Notes under the pieces: model-generated
What the model saw: only the letters and a program-made list of their open reading frames with translations
Databases searched by the model: none
What the model was told of the DNA's origin: nothing
DNA from: Aquincola tertiaricarbonis
GTDB lineage: Bacteria; Pseudomonadota; Gammaproteobacteria; Burkholderiales; Burkholderiaceae_C
Assembly (NCBI RefSeq): GCF_023573145.1
Contig: NZ_CP097638.1
Span: forward strand, 62,001 to 126,000
Length of the DNA: 64,000 nt
Reading direction: 5' to 3'
Translations under genes and position numbers: made by a program
In this document: positions 40,704 to 48,642 of the stretch, piece after piece
Numbering within the stretch: position 1 is the stretch's first letter
Layout: each line of letters opens with the position of its first letter

Positions 40704-41192
40704 TCAGCTCTTGTAGGCCTCGACGAGCGCGGTCTGCAGCTCGTCATTGCCCATGCGGTCCAGAGGCAGCGACAGCAGCTGCAGCATGCGGTAGCCGATG
40801 GCCTGGCGCGTCAGCTCGAAGGCTTGGCGCCTCTCGGCCTCAGGGGCGTTCGACGGATCAGGGTAGCCCCAATGCACCTTCACCGGGCTGCCCGGCCAGT
40901 ACGGGCACTGCTCGGCCGCCGCGCTGTCGCACACCGTGATCACGATGCGCATCTCGGGCGCGCTTGGGCCCACGAACTCGTCCCAGGACTTGCTGCGCAC
41001 GCTGCTGATGTCGATGCCCGCATTGCCCAGAGCCTCCAGCGCGTAGGGGTTGATCCGGCCACTGGGCGCGCTGCCGGCGCTGTAGGCACGCACGTCCTTG
41101 CCAAGCTTCTTCGCCCAGTGGTTGAGCATGCACTCCGACAGCACGCTGCGCGCCGAGTTGTGGGTGCACAGAATGAGAACGTTGGTGGTCAT
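40704..41192 (-). CDS. arsC: Arsenate reductase, LMW-phosphatase type (second of two in operon)
   Basis: A 162-residue LMW-phosphatase-like protein. The catalytic loop is ILCTHNSARS with Cys9, so the CX5R motif is intact although His replaces Gly. Later cysteines occur in TVCDSAAAEQC, and WGYPDPS holds the general acid. It starts in a 4-bp overlap with the upstream arsC and lies 11 bp before the aquaporin gene. Arsenate reduction is likely; the THNSAR loop variant is the commoner type in ArsC/ArsI2-like operons, to my recollection. Confidence 0.88.
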   Translation of the reverse strand: MTTNVLILCTHNSARSVLSECMLNHWAKKLGKDVRAYSAGSAPSGRINPYALEALGNAGIDISSVRSKSWDEFVGPSAPEMRIVITVCDSAAAEQCPYWPGSPVKVHWGYPDPSNAPEAERRQAFELTRQAIGYRMLQLLSLPLDRMGNDELQTALVEAYKS

Positions 41193-41689
41193 CACTGGGT
41201 TCCGATGTCCTTGATTTCGCGCTGGATCGCCATCTTGTCGAGGCTGGCGATCGGAAGGGCCAGCATCAGCTCGATACGGCGCTTCATGGTGATGAAGGTG
41301 TCGAGGAAGGCGTTGCGGATGGCCTGGTCGGGCCCGTCCACCGCGGCCGGGTCGGGCATGCCCCAGTGCGCCGTCATTGGCTGGCCTGGCCACACTGGGC
41401 AAACCTCGCCCGCCGCCTGGTCGCAGACGGTGAACACGAAGTCCAGCTGCGGTGCATCCGGCGTGGCGAACTCTTCCCAGCTCTTGCTGCGGTAGCCGTC
41501 CGTCGGGTAGTGGTGATCGGCCACGGTCCGCAGGGCCCAGGGGTTCACCTCGCCACGGGGGTGGCTCCCGGCCGAGAAGGCCCTGAAGCCACGGCCCTTG
41601 CCCAGGTCGTTCATCAGTGCTTCCGCGAGGATGGAGCGCGCGGAATTGCCCGTGCAGACGAACAGCACGTTGTAGGTCTTGTCGGCCAT
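41192..41689 (-). CDS. arsC: Arsenate reductase, LMW-phosphatase type (first of two in operon)
   Basis: A 165-residue LMW-phosphatase-like reductase. The catalytic loop is VCTGNSARS (Cys12), with redox cysteines in TVCDQAAGEVCPVW and the acid motif WGMPDPA. It ends in a 4-bp overlap with the next arsC gene. Both copies keep the residues needed for catalysis, so the operon carries two reductases. These may differ in thiol partner; that is inference. Confidence 0.9.
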   Translation of the reverse strand: MADKTYNVLFVCTGNSARSILAEALMNDLGKGRGFRAFSAGSHPRGEVNPWALRTVADHHYPTDGYRSKSWEEFATPDAPQLDFVFTVCDQAAGEVCPVWPGQPMTAHWGMPDPAAVDGPDQAIRNAFLDTFITMKRRIELMLALPIASLDKMAIQREIKDIGTQ

Positions 41690-41699
41690 GGGATGTCTC

Positions 41700-42020
41700 T
41701 CAGCAGTTGCAGGATGGGGATTCAAGCTCGCAGGGTTGCCCCTCGCAGCAGTTCGATGTCAGGAAGCCCAGCAGGTCGTTCATGCGGTCGAACGAAGCGC
41801 GGTAGATCAGGTTGCGGCCATCGCGCGTCTGGCTCACCAGGCCCGCGAACAGCAGCTCTTTGAGATGGAAAGACATCGAGGCCGGCGAGATGCCGAGTTG
41901 CTCGCTCAGCACGCCCGGGGTCAGGCCTTGCTTGCCGGCCACCACGAGAGCACGGAACGCCTTCAGGCGATGCACCTGAGAAAGTGCACTGAGGGAGCGG
42001 GCCACAAGATCGTCTTCCAC
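41700..42020 (-). CDS. arsR: ArsR-family repressor of the second ars operon
   Basis: A 106-residue winged-helix repressor. The DNA-reading part is LTPGVLSEQLGISPASMSFHLKEL. The putative As(III) site is C-terminal: NCCEGQPC with extra cysteines at the very end (SCNC). GTG 42020 is the start. It is the first gene of the minus-strand operon, 10 bp before arsC, and lies next to a dyad that is its probable operator. Confidence 0.9.
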   Translation of the reverse strand: MEDDLVARSLSALSQVHRLKAFRALVVAGKQGLTPGVLSEQLGISPASMSFHLKELLFAGLVSQTRDGRNLIYRASFDRMNDLLGFLTSNCCEGQPCELESPSCNC

Positions 42021-42025
42021 GATTA

Positions 42026-42051
42026 ATCAAACCTTTGTTGAAGTATTTGAT
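42026..42051. promoter_or_regulatory. Probable ArsR operator
   Basis: ATCAAA (42026-42031) and TTTGAT (42046-42051) form a dyad centred 18 bp before the arsR GTG, inside an AT-rich patch. The spacing and composition match ArsR operators of other proteobacteria, where autorepression is the rule. Confidence 0.6.
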
Positions 42052-42393
42052 TGAAATGTGGCAAGACCATGACAGCCGACAAACGAGTCAGGCTTGCGAC
42101 AAGTGGGAATGCAAATCAGGCCGCCAAGCCGCCGCTGGCTCGGTACCAAATGTGGCTACTTAAGCCTATTTGACATAAACATTATCGTCGCGCATTGGCG
42201 GTTTGGGCGACAATCGCGCCAGAAGCATACGAGATGAGCGCTGCTCCCGCCAGCGATGGCTTGGCCAGGGACCTCATCGTCCTCATGGCCCGGTCCTTCC
42301 GCACTCTCATTGAATCTCGCGCTTCGGCCGGCGGTCGTTGCACGACTTCTGTCAACCGTGCACAATGATTCCATCTCTGATGCGGTGAATCCT
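42052..42393. promoter_or_regulatory. Regulatory gap between the ars operon and the ParC-like gene
   Basis: About 340 bp. It holds TTGACA (near 42170) and an inverted repeat ATTATCGTCGCGC / GGGCGACAATCG around 42179-42214. A second inverted repeat, GTGCACAATGATTC (42358-42371) and GAATCCTATGCAC (42387-42399), overlaps the start of the ParC-like gene and may be an autoregulatory operator. No gene of its own is evident. Confidence 0.45.
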
Positions 42394-42861
42394 ATGCACA
42401 GCATGACCTTGGAACAACTGCGCGCCACCGCGGCCGCTGGCGGCGTCGCCGGCGTCACGCTCAAGGGCCAGGGCGGCGCATTCATGCTGCGCATCGCCAC
42501 CCGGAGCGGCCAGGACGCCGTGCTGGCCAAGGCACGCAGCACCGAGCCGCGCCGCTTCGGCAACCCGGCCTCAGCCATGATCCTGCTTCGCGAGGTCGGC
42601 ATCGCTGTGGCACAGCTCGACGCCACCGACTGGAACCCCGACGAGAAGGACATGAGCCGCAGCCGCTCCAGCCAGGCCGAAGCGATGCGCACGGCCCACC
42701 AGGCTGCGGCGCACAACCGGTGGCTCGCCGCCGAGATCCAGGAATCGCTCGACGATCCGCGCCCGAGCGTCCCGCACGACGAGGTCATGGCGGCCATGGA
42801 CGCCGAAATCGATGCGATCGAGCTTCAGCGTGCCAGCTCCGCGCGAAGGAAAGGCGCATGA
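42394..42861 (+). CDS. ParC-like partition-associated protein
   Basis: A 155-residue soluble protein: MTLEQLRATAAAGGVAGVTL, GGAFMLRIATRSGQDAVL, EPRRFGNPASAMILLREVGI, then a helical region (AHQAAAHNRWLAAEIQ, SLDDPRPSVPHDEVMAAMDA). It matches what I remember of plasmid and ICE proteins labelled ParC-family partition-associated. The C-terminal part resembles antitoxins that pair with ParE, encoded two genes on. Start taken at 42394; an ATG at 42403 is possible. It overlaps the next gene by 4 bp. Confidence 0.65.
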   Translation: MHSMTLEQLRATAAAGGVAGVTLKGQGGAFMLRIATRSGQDAVLAKARSTEPRRFGNPASAMILLREVGIAVAQLDATDWNPDEKDMSRSRSSQAEAMRTAHQAAAHNRWLAAEIQESLDDPRPSVPHDEVMAAMDAEIDAIELQRASSARRKGA

Positions 42862-43223
42862 GCACGACGCCGCGCCAACCCGATCAGGTCATTGCGCAGG
42901 CGATGCTGGCCGCCGCCGCTGAAGCGCCGCCCCCAGCGATCACCTCCGAGGAAGTGGCGGCGCTCGAGCGCCTGCTCGCGCATGCCAGGCGCGACTCCGG
43001 GCAGAGCCGGGTCGTTGCGGACTTTCTGCTGGCTTGGTGGAACACAGGCAGCTGCGGTGCCTTCGACCTGACCTCGCTGTGGGCACTGGACACCGACATC
43101 GTGGCGGACATGACGACCGTGTTCGGCCTGGCCGGCCGCGTTCACCGCTACCCCGACAGCCTGGGCTACGAGGCCGAGTTCAGGGCCATCGTGCGGACGT
43201 GGCGGCCGGAGCTCGGGGACTGA
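42858..43223 (+). CDS. DUF7673-like protein of plasmid/ICE backbone
   Basis: A 121-residue protein with the pattern ALERLLAHARRDSGQSRVVADFLLAWWNTG, FDLTSLWALDTDIVADMTTVFG and YPDSLGYEAEFRAIVRTWRPEL. This family recurs on proteobacterial plasmids and ICEs next to partition genes; function unknown. It overlaps the ParC-like gene (ATGA) and the toxin gene (TGATG), so all three form one coupled unit. Confidence 0.65.
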   Translation: MSTTPRQPDQVIAQAMLAAAAEAPPPAITSEEVAALERLLAHARRDSGQSRVVADFLLAWWNTGSCGAFDLTSLWALDTDIVADMTTVFGLAGRVHRYPDSLGYEAEFRAIVRTWRPELGD

Positions 43224-43525
43224 TGCCTGGGGCCGACTACCGCATCGCCTGGCGCCCAAAGGCTCTTGAAGACCTGCGCAGCATCGTCCGCTACATCGCC
43301 CAGGACAGTCCTACCCGTGCACGCACCTTCGGCAAGAAGCTGCGCGAGAAAGTCCAGCCGCTGGCCCAGCACCCGAGGCTCGGCCATGAGGGCCGGCCCG
43401 GGCTGCCAGCCGACGTGCGCGAACTCGTGCTGCACGCCAACTACATCGCCGTCTATCGGGTGATCGACACCTCTCGCACCGTCGAGATCCTTCGCGTCAA
43501 GCACGTGGCGCAGCAAACGCCGTGA
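43223..43525 (+). CDS. parE: ParE/RelE-superfamily toxin
   Basis: A 100-residue toxin-fold protein: YRIAWRPKALEDLRSIVRYIAQDSPTRA, GKKLREKVQPLAQHPRLGHEGRPG, VRELVLHANYIAVYRVIDTSRTVEILRVKHVAQ. The ELVLHANYIAVYRV strand and C-terminal RVKHVAQQ are diagnostic. ParE toxins poison gyrase. The expected small ribbon-helix-helix antitoxin is not directly upstream, so the ParC-like or DUF7673-like protein may play that part. Confidence 0.85.
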   Translation: MPGADYRIAWRPKALEDLRSIVRYIAQDSPTRARTFGKKLREKVQPLAQHPRLGHEGRPGLPADVRELVLHANYIAVYRVIDTSRTVEILRVKHVAQQTP

Positions 43526-43579
43526 ATCGCAGGGGCGCGTGCGCACAGGCGACGGAACGGCTGACCATCTGAAATCGAC

Positions 43580-43617
43580 GGCCGATTTCGACGGGGGGTT
43601 GGACCGGGGTTTCGAGT
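43580..43617 (+). repeat. 38-bp upstream element, copy A
   Basis: GGCCGATTTCGACGGGGGGT (first 20) then TGGACCGGGGTTTCGAGT. It is one of three similar elements (see 48605-48642 and 51506-51544), each oriented toward the next gene start: here 53 bp before the ATG at 43670. Shared parts are CGATTT-like, a run of six or seven G, then TTCGA/TTGGA and ACC(G). Confidence 0.6.
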
Positions 43618-43669
43618 TGCGCGCTCCCGCGGTCAGCCGCACGATGGGGCGCCCTGCACCTGCTTCGCC

Positions 43670-43948
43670 ATGAACCCCCGGACATCACCGTTGCGAACCG
43701 CGCTCGCCGGCCTGTGTGGTCCCTCTGGACAACGGGATCGGCCCAGCGCCGATGGCCTGCTCGCGGTCGCCGGGCTTCAACTGCAGGCCTACGATCCGCC
43801 GGCAAGCTTTGCGGACCCGCGGCTCGATGCGCTCTGTCGGGAGGCGGCGCGAAGGGGCCTGGTGATCACCGACGTCCAGGGCCGACTGGTCGGCGATCTG
43901 CGCGCCGTGTCCGTCAACGAAGTGCTGCCGGCTTTCAGAGGCCGTTGA
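43670..43948 (+). CDS. Hypothetical small protein
   Basis: Ninety-two residues, start MNPRTSPLRTALAGLCG, with LLAVAGLQLQAYDPPASFADPRLDALCREAARRGLVITDVQGRLVGDLRAVSVNEVL. The second half has the regularity of a folded domain. It is preceded by one of the repeated upstream elements, which supports it as a real backbone gene. No family recognised. Confidence 0.5.
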   Translation: MNPRTSPLRTALAGLCGPSGQRDRPSADGLLAVAGLQLQAYDPPASFADPRLDALCREAARRGLVITDVQGRLVGDLRAVSVNEVLPAFRGR

Positions 43949-43999
43949 CGGACCCGTCCGCGACCGCGGCGCGCGCCGCGATGCAGAGCCGGTGCCGAC

Positions 44000-45886
44000 T
44001 CACGCTGTGCTCGATGCGCCGCTCGAATTGCTCAGCGGAGCCGCGTTGGCCCCGGCGGCGCGACCATGCGCCAGGGTCTGGATGATCGTGCCGACCATCT
44101 TGTCGGCCTTCGAGGGCTTGGCGACGTAGGCGTTGAAGAGATGGCCGTGCTCCTCAGCCAGTCCGAATGCGCTCATGGCGATCAGCCTCGTGTCGCATTC
44201 CGGGTAGCGAGACCTGAGCCGCCGCGCAAGCTCGTAGCCATCCGCGCCGGGCATCTGGATGTCGACCAGCGCCACCTCGAATGCCTTCGAACCGAGCTCT
44301 TGCAGCGCCTCGTCCGTCCCAGGCGCCTCCACACACTCCGCGCCCTTGGCACGCAGGAGATCCGCCACGGCGCTGCGAACGGAGTCCTCGTCGTCGACGA
44401 CAAGCACGTGCAGGCCCGACAGGCTGGACGAGCCGGAAAGCGGACGGTGTGGCTGCTGGTCCAGCACCTTCACCGGGATGTGCACGGTGGCCCTGGTGCC
44501 GCGCCCCTTCTCCGACTTGATCTCCGCAGTGCCGCCGAGTTGCGCGACCAGGGACCGCACGATCGACAGTCCGAGCCCCAGGCCGCGCGCTTCGCGGGTG
44601 CCTCGAAACCACGGGTCGAAGACGTTCGGCAGAACCTCTTCGGCGATGCCGCTGCCCGTGTCGCTCACCCACAAGGTCATGGTGTGGGGCCCGTCGCCAT
44701 CCACGTCCGCGTGGATCTCGATGAGGCCATGGCTCGTGTACTTGACCGCGTTGCTCACCAGGTTCCCGATGATCTGCTGCAGGCGCATGTCGTCGGCATG
44801 AAGCGAGATGGCCGGGACCGTGACGCGCACGTCGACCCCCTTGCGGTTGGCCAACTCCCGGAGTTCGGTGATCGACGCAGCCACCACTTCGTCCAGCCGC
44901 ACCGGGCGTTCACGGATCTCGTAGCCTGCGGCCTGATTGGCCCGCACGAAGGCGGCCAGGTCGTTGGCCTGGTGCATCAGTTGGTCGGCCGCTCGTGACA
45001 GCCGCTGGACCGGCTCCTGAAGGCCTTTGGACCTCTCGTCAGCGGTCTTGAGCGCGAGCAGGTCGGCTAGGGCGACGATCGTCTGCAGGGGCGTGCGGAA
45101 CTCGTGCGAGACCTTGGCGATGAACAGATCCCGTGTGGCCGCCGCTTCGTTGCGCGCGGACTCGGCCGCCAGCTTGGCCTCGGTGAGTTCCAGCTCTGCG
45201 AGGCGCGCGTGGTCAGCCCTCAGGCGATCGCGTTCGAGCAGGGCTCTCGCGAGCCGTTCGCCCGCTGCCTTCGACAACTGCGCGGACCGGTGCATCGTGA
45301 AGCCGAACCCGGCCACGATGGCGGCCAGTCCGATCGAGCGCAGGCCGTCGAAGGCCAGATGGGCGATGACCAGCGACGCCACCTGCGGCACGATCATGTA
45401 GAGGTAGGCACGCCCTGCCAACGGGGCATACAGGGCCGCCACGCCGGCCGATCCAGCCAGCAGCATCGGGTAGGCGATCTGCGCGACCTCTTTGAGGTGC
45501 GGGTAGATGGCCAGGGCACCGTAGCCCCACATGAGACCGGACAGGCCGGCGTTGAGCTCGATTTCGCGTCGCGCTGCCCACGCCATTCCCTCGTCAAAGG
45601 GTTCGCGCAAGCGGTAGCGCTTGCTCATCGACCAACGCCAGCCCGATGCCGCGAGCCCGAATGCGCCGAAGATCGTTCCCGGCACGCTCAGCCCGGCCTC
45701 AAACGCCATGTACACGACCAGCGCGACCGCGGCCAGCAGCAGCGGCACGTTGGCCACAGCCGAGACGACGGCGTTGGCAGTCATCGCGCGCGCCGTCTCA
45801 CCGGCGTCGGGCGAGTAGTCCCCGCCAGCAGCCTTGCCCGCGACTTCGACCTGCGGTCCCTCCGCGGCCCTGCCCTGCTCACTCAT
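44000..45886 (-). CDS. Orphan hybrid sensor histidine kinase
   Basis: A 628-residue membrane kinase. About six membrane segments (residues about 45-200: VPLLLAAVALVVYMAFEAG, GLAAIVAGFGFTMHRS) are followed by a coiled coil (210-250), a phosphoacceptor domain with His261 (KVSHEFRTPLQ), an ATPase domain (GNLVSNAVKYTSHG, VSDTGSGI, GLGLGLSIVRSL) and a C-terminal receiver (LHVLVVDDEDSVRSAV, LVDIQMPGADGYELA). No output regulator lies next to it. It is divergent from the recombinase gene across about 510 bp. Signal unknown. Confidence 0.85.
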   Translation of the reverse strand: MSEQGRAAEGPQVEVAGKAAGGDYSPDAGETARAMTANAVVSAVANVPLLLAAVALVVYMAFEAGLSVPGTIFGAFGLAASGWRWSMSKRYRLREPFDEGMAWAARREIELNAGLSGLMWGYGALAIYPHLKEVAQIAYPMLLAGSAGVAALYAPLAGRAYLYMIVPQVASLVIAHLAFDGLRSIGLAAIVAGFGFTMHRSAQLSKAAGERLARALLERDRLRADHARLAELELTEAKLAAESARNEAAATRDLFIAKVSHEFRTPLQTIVALADLLALKTADERSKGLQEPVQRLSRAADQLMHQANDLAAFVRANQAAGYEIRERPVRLDEVVAASITELRELANRKGVDVRVTVPAISLHADDMRLQQIIGNLVSNAVKYTSHGLIEIHADVDGDGPHTMTLWVSDTGSGIAEEVLPNVFDPWFRGTREARGLGLGLSIVRSLVAQLGGTAEIKSEKGRGTRATVHIPVKVLDQQPHRPLSGSSSLSGLHVLVVDDEDSVRSAVADLLRAKGAECVEAPGTDEALQELGSKAFEVALVDIQMPGADGYELARRLRSRYPECDTRLIAMSAFGLAEEHGHLFNAYVAKPSKADKMVGTIIQTLAHGRAAGANAAPLSNSSGASSTA

Positions 45887-46267
45887 GGCTCTGTTCGTCC
45901 TGAGATTGACCCGTCTGCCTGCTCCAACGGTTCGTCGACCGGTTCTGTTGTCCATGCCCCAGGGTGCTCGGCGTCTGCGCGCCGTCAAGCCCGCCTGCAA
46001 GAGGTACGCAGATCGTCTCGACCCACATCCAACCGCGCTGAGGTGAACGCTGAGTTTCCACGTTCCTTCTGCAATGTGGCCCGACCGATCGAAACAGCCC
46101 CTGCACATCGTCTTTGGGGCGACGCGATCGCAGGCGCGCTGCCACCGATCTTCCCGCGGGCCGGCGAACTCACCGATCGCCCCAACGAGCGAGTTGATGG
46201 GTACCCACCAATGGGGGCCTACTTCGCGGTGCATCACCGCGAGGGTTCGGGTGCCGCCGGTCACTTC
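45887..46267. other. Divergent intergenic region upstream of the hybrid kinase
   Basis: About 380 bp with no supported gene; frames here are antisense or short. It should contain the kinase promoter reading leftward. GGGTACCCACC near 46200 is a small palindrome. Confidence 0.4.
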
Positions 46268-46386
46268 AAAACCGAACCAACGGCGCTCCCGCTCGGATCC
46301 TTCCTGGCCTGCGTTTGGGTTGACGCGAACTGGCTTGGGTCGGGAAGGTGCGATGGAAGCAACGCCCGCGCCGTTGGTTCGGTTTT
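46268..46386. repeat. 19-bp perfect inverted repeat flanking 81 bp before the recombinase gene
   Basis: AAAACCGAACCAACGGCGC (46268-46286) and GCGCCGTTGGTTCGGTTTT (46368-46386) are exact inverse copies separated by 81 bp. The right arm ends 13 bp before the recombinase ATG at 46400. Such a pair could be a recombinase binding or inversion site, an operator with looping, or remnant ends of a small element. Confidence 0.85.
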
Positions 46387-46399
46387 ATGATCCCTCACC

Positions 46400-47473
46400 A
46401 TGGCCCCCAAGAACCTTGACCTGTTCGACGACGCCGACCCGGCCGACCAGGTGCGGGCCTACCAGGAGGCGTTCGACCAGTGGCTCGAACACCAGCGCAC
46501 TGCGGCCTCACGCAAGATCACCTTGGCCTCCTCCATTCGCTCGTACACGGTCCTCTGGCAGGCGTTTGCCGAGTGGTGCCTGAGCCAGTCACCCGTGGTC
46601 GGCCTGGACGGCATCACCGAGGCGGACCTCGGTGCCTTCATCAACAGCCGACTCGAACCCGCGAACGCGGCTCGTGCAAAGCCCAGCCGGCTCAAGGAGG
46701 CCGGGAAGTTCACGCCACGGCACGCATGGCGCTTGCTGAAGCTCATCGACAGCGTGCTCGAGATCCGCGCAGAGGCCACCGGGGCTGCCGCCCCGAACCG
46801 GGCGGCAGCCACCCTGCTGCAATCCCGTGAGGACTGGCTCTATGCCAACGCCAATCGGCGCGACGCACTGCCTGACTACCTGGCCCCTGCCGAGGCCCGC
46901 ATCCTCGTCAACTACCTCTCCGCCGGCCTGCCACGTTCGGGCCGTCGCGGCGCCGACATCACCTGGCAGGAACTGCGCAACCGGTCTGCCGTCGCGCTGC
47001 ACCTGGGCTCCGGGCTGACGCCAGCCGATGTCCGGATGCTTCGCCTGACGTCCCCGGTGATGCGAACGGGTGACGAGAAGGGCGTACCGGGCACGGTCCA
47101 TGTGCCGGCGCACGGCGACAGCCCAGAACGTGAAGCACCGGTGATCAAGTGGGCAGGTCGCGTGCTGGCCTACTGGCTGCAGGTGCGCAAGGAACAGAAT
47201 CTCGCCGGCGACTTCCTGTTTCCCGCGACGCGTACTGGCAAGCCATGGGGCAAGGTGACCCACTATGACGCGGTGAAGGCGGTCCTCGAGGCCTCCGGCA
47301 TCGACAAGAGCCTAGTCGAAGGCGGTGCCTACCGCCTGCGTCACACCTTCGCGCTCCGCCAGCTGCGCCGCGGCAAATCACCGGACCTGGTGGCCAAGTG
47401 GCTCGGGGTGGTCGAGATGCGGGTGATGGACCGCTACCGGCGCGTCGACTACTCGAGCGAGCGCCCGGACTGA
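46400..47473 (+). CDS. Tyrosine recombinase/integrase-like protein with altered box I
   Basis: A 357-residue phage-integrase fold. The N-terminal core-binding domain (residues about 15-130) contains SIRSYTVLWQAFAEWC. The catalytic domain has YRLRHTFALRQLRRG (Arg314, His315) and the nucleophile region RVMDRYRRVD (Tyr346). The first catalytic arginine of box I (TGLR) is replaced: here GSGLTPADVRML has Thr207. The position usually filled by the first box II histidine is Tyr311. Cleavage activity is therefore uncertain. ATG 46400 follows a perfect inverted repeat. Confidence 0.8.
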   Translation: MAPKNLDLFDDADPADQVRAYQEAFDQWLEHQRTAASRKITLASSIRSYTVLWQAFAEWCLSQSPVVGLDGITEADLGAFINSRLEPANAARAKPSRLKEAGKFTPRHAWRLLKLIDSVLEIRAEATGAAAPNRAAATLLQSREDWLYANANRRDALPDYLAPAEARILVNYLSAGLPRSGRRGADITWQELRNRSAVALHLGSGLTPADVRMLRLTSPVMRTGDEKGVPGTVHVPAHGDSPEREAPVIKWAGRVLAYWLQVRKEQNLAGDFLFPATRTGKPWGKVTHYDAVKAVLEASGIDKSLVEGGAYRLRHTFALRQLRRGKSPDLVAKWLGVVEMRVMDRYRRVDYSSERPD

Positions 47474-47507
47474 CCGCGGCTGGCACTCGATCCTGCCGCA
47501 CGAGCCC

Positions 47508-47735
47508 ATGCCCGCCGACCTGCTGGCCATCGCCCACGTCCGCAGGCTGCTGCTGGAACTCGGTTTCGAGGAGGCGCCGGAGCAGATCGTCCCGGCAGCA
47601 CTTGGCTACTCGCTGTGGGTCTCGCTGCCCATCGCGGAGCTGGCAGGCAGAACACCAAAGGAACTGGTGGCCGACGCCGAAGGCAGCGCTGCGCTTCGCC
47701 TGTGGATCGTCGCTCAGCTCGGCCTCGACAGCTAA
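47508..47735 (+). CDS. Hypothetical small protein after the recombinase
   Basis: Seventy-five residues: MPADLLAIAHVRRLLLELGFEE, AALGYSLWVSLPIAELAGRTPKELVADAEGS. It starts 34 bp after the recombinase stop on the same strand, and its end overlaps the convergent gene by 4 bp. The GRTPKELV stretch faintly recalls the C-terminal toxin-binding motif of Xre/MbcA/ParS antitoxins, but this is too weak to name it. Confidence 0.5.
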   Translation: MPADLLAIAHVRRLLLELGFEEAPEQIVPAALGYSLWVSLPIAELAGRTPKELVADAEGSAALRLWIVAQLGLDS

Positions 47736-48535
47736 GCGCCGGCGGGCACGGACTCGGTCTCCTGACCCGCAACTTCCGGGACGGTGCTGGCCGTCTCCTC
47801 ACCCGCGACTGAGACGGGTTCATCGACGCGCTGGTCGGTCGCCGCCTCGCCCGCCTGGGGCCTGTCCTGCTCCGGGTTGGTCGAGGGCGCCGGTCTCGAG
47901 GCCTGTGGCCGCGGCTTGGCCGCCTCCGCTGCCAGCCTCGCGTCTCGTTCGTTCATGCGGCGACGCACGCCCATCCAGAGGTTGCGCGCCTTGGTCGAGA
48001 TGCTCAGCACGATCCGCTTGTACAGGGACCGGCGCGTCTCGAGCTCGCGTTCACTGATGATCTCCTCGATGGCCAGCGTCTCCATCATCGGCATGATGAT
48101 GTCGAGCTTGTGCATCAGGTCGAAGTAGCGCCGGCCGAACGAGGAAGTGATGCCGATCTCTTCCTGCAGAGGCACCGTGTCGTAGGACGCCAGCGTCTCG
48201 ATGTTGTGGTGTTTGAGCAGTGCCTCGGCCTGGTCGATGGCTTTGTTGATCTCATCGGTCGCCGCGTCCAGGGCCTCGCGGATGTTCTGCTCGATGCGTT
48301 CCACCACCTCGTGATCGAGCTTGGCACGGCCGAGCTGGCTGATGAAGTACATCGACGCCTGGAAGCTGTAGAAGCAGCGCGCGAACATGCGTTTGGCATG
48401 CGGGCTGGAGAGGTGCGTGGTCCGCTTCAGCGAGGCGCCTTCGACCTTCCGAAAGTCCGCCCGGTACTCGTCCTTGTTCAGAATGCGCTCGTTCACCTGG
48501 CCGGTGTCGATGACGGCGAGTCGGGTTGAGGTCAT
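47732..48535 (-). CDS. AcaB/DUF1845-like protein of conjugative elements
   Basis: A 267-residue mainly helical protein: KRTTHLSSPHAKRMFARCFYSFQASMYF, KLDHEVVERIEQNIREALD, FGRRYFDLMHKLDIIMPMMETLAIEEII. A variable Pro/Glu-rich tail follows from about residue 205. The layout agrees with the DUF1845/AcaB family of ICEs, some members labelled as transcription regulators; I am moderately sure. It is preceded by the 38-bp upstream element copy B, facing this gene. Confidence 0.6.
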   Translation of the reverse strand: MTSTRLAVIDTGQVNERILNKDEYRADFRKVEGASLKRTTHLSSPHAKRMFARCFYSFQASMYFISQLGRAKLDHEVVERIEQNIREALDAATDEINKAIDQAEALLKHHNIETLASYDTVPLQEEIGITSSFGRRYFDLMHKLDIIMPMMETLAIEEIISERELETRRSLYKRIVLSISTKARNLWMGVRRRMNERDARLAAEAAKPRPQASRPAPSTNPEQDRPQAGEAATDQRVDEPVSVAGEETASTVPEVAGQETESVPAGA

Positions 48536-48604
48536 GGCACGCTCCGTTGTCCAAGTGAGGTTGGGCGGGTACCGCAATCATCCCGACCGCCGCCGGCGCG
48601 CGCC

Positions 48605-48642
48605 ACCGGAAAGGCGGGTCGAACCCCCCCTCCAAATCGGCC
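48605..48642 (-). repeat. 38-bp upstream element, copy B
   Basis: Read leftward: GGCCGATTTGGAGGGGGGGT then TCGACCCGCCTTTCCGGT. It lies 69 bp before the ATG at 48535. It agrees with copy C in the CCGCCTTTCCGGT half and with copy A in the GGCCGATTT half. Downstream of it both B and C share TCGGGA(T/C)GATTG and CCCGCCC, so the conserved leader extends beyond 38 bp. Confidence 0.7.
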
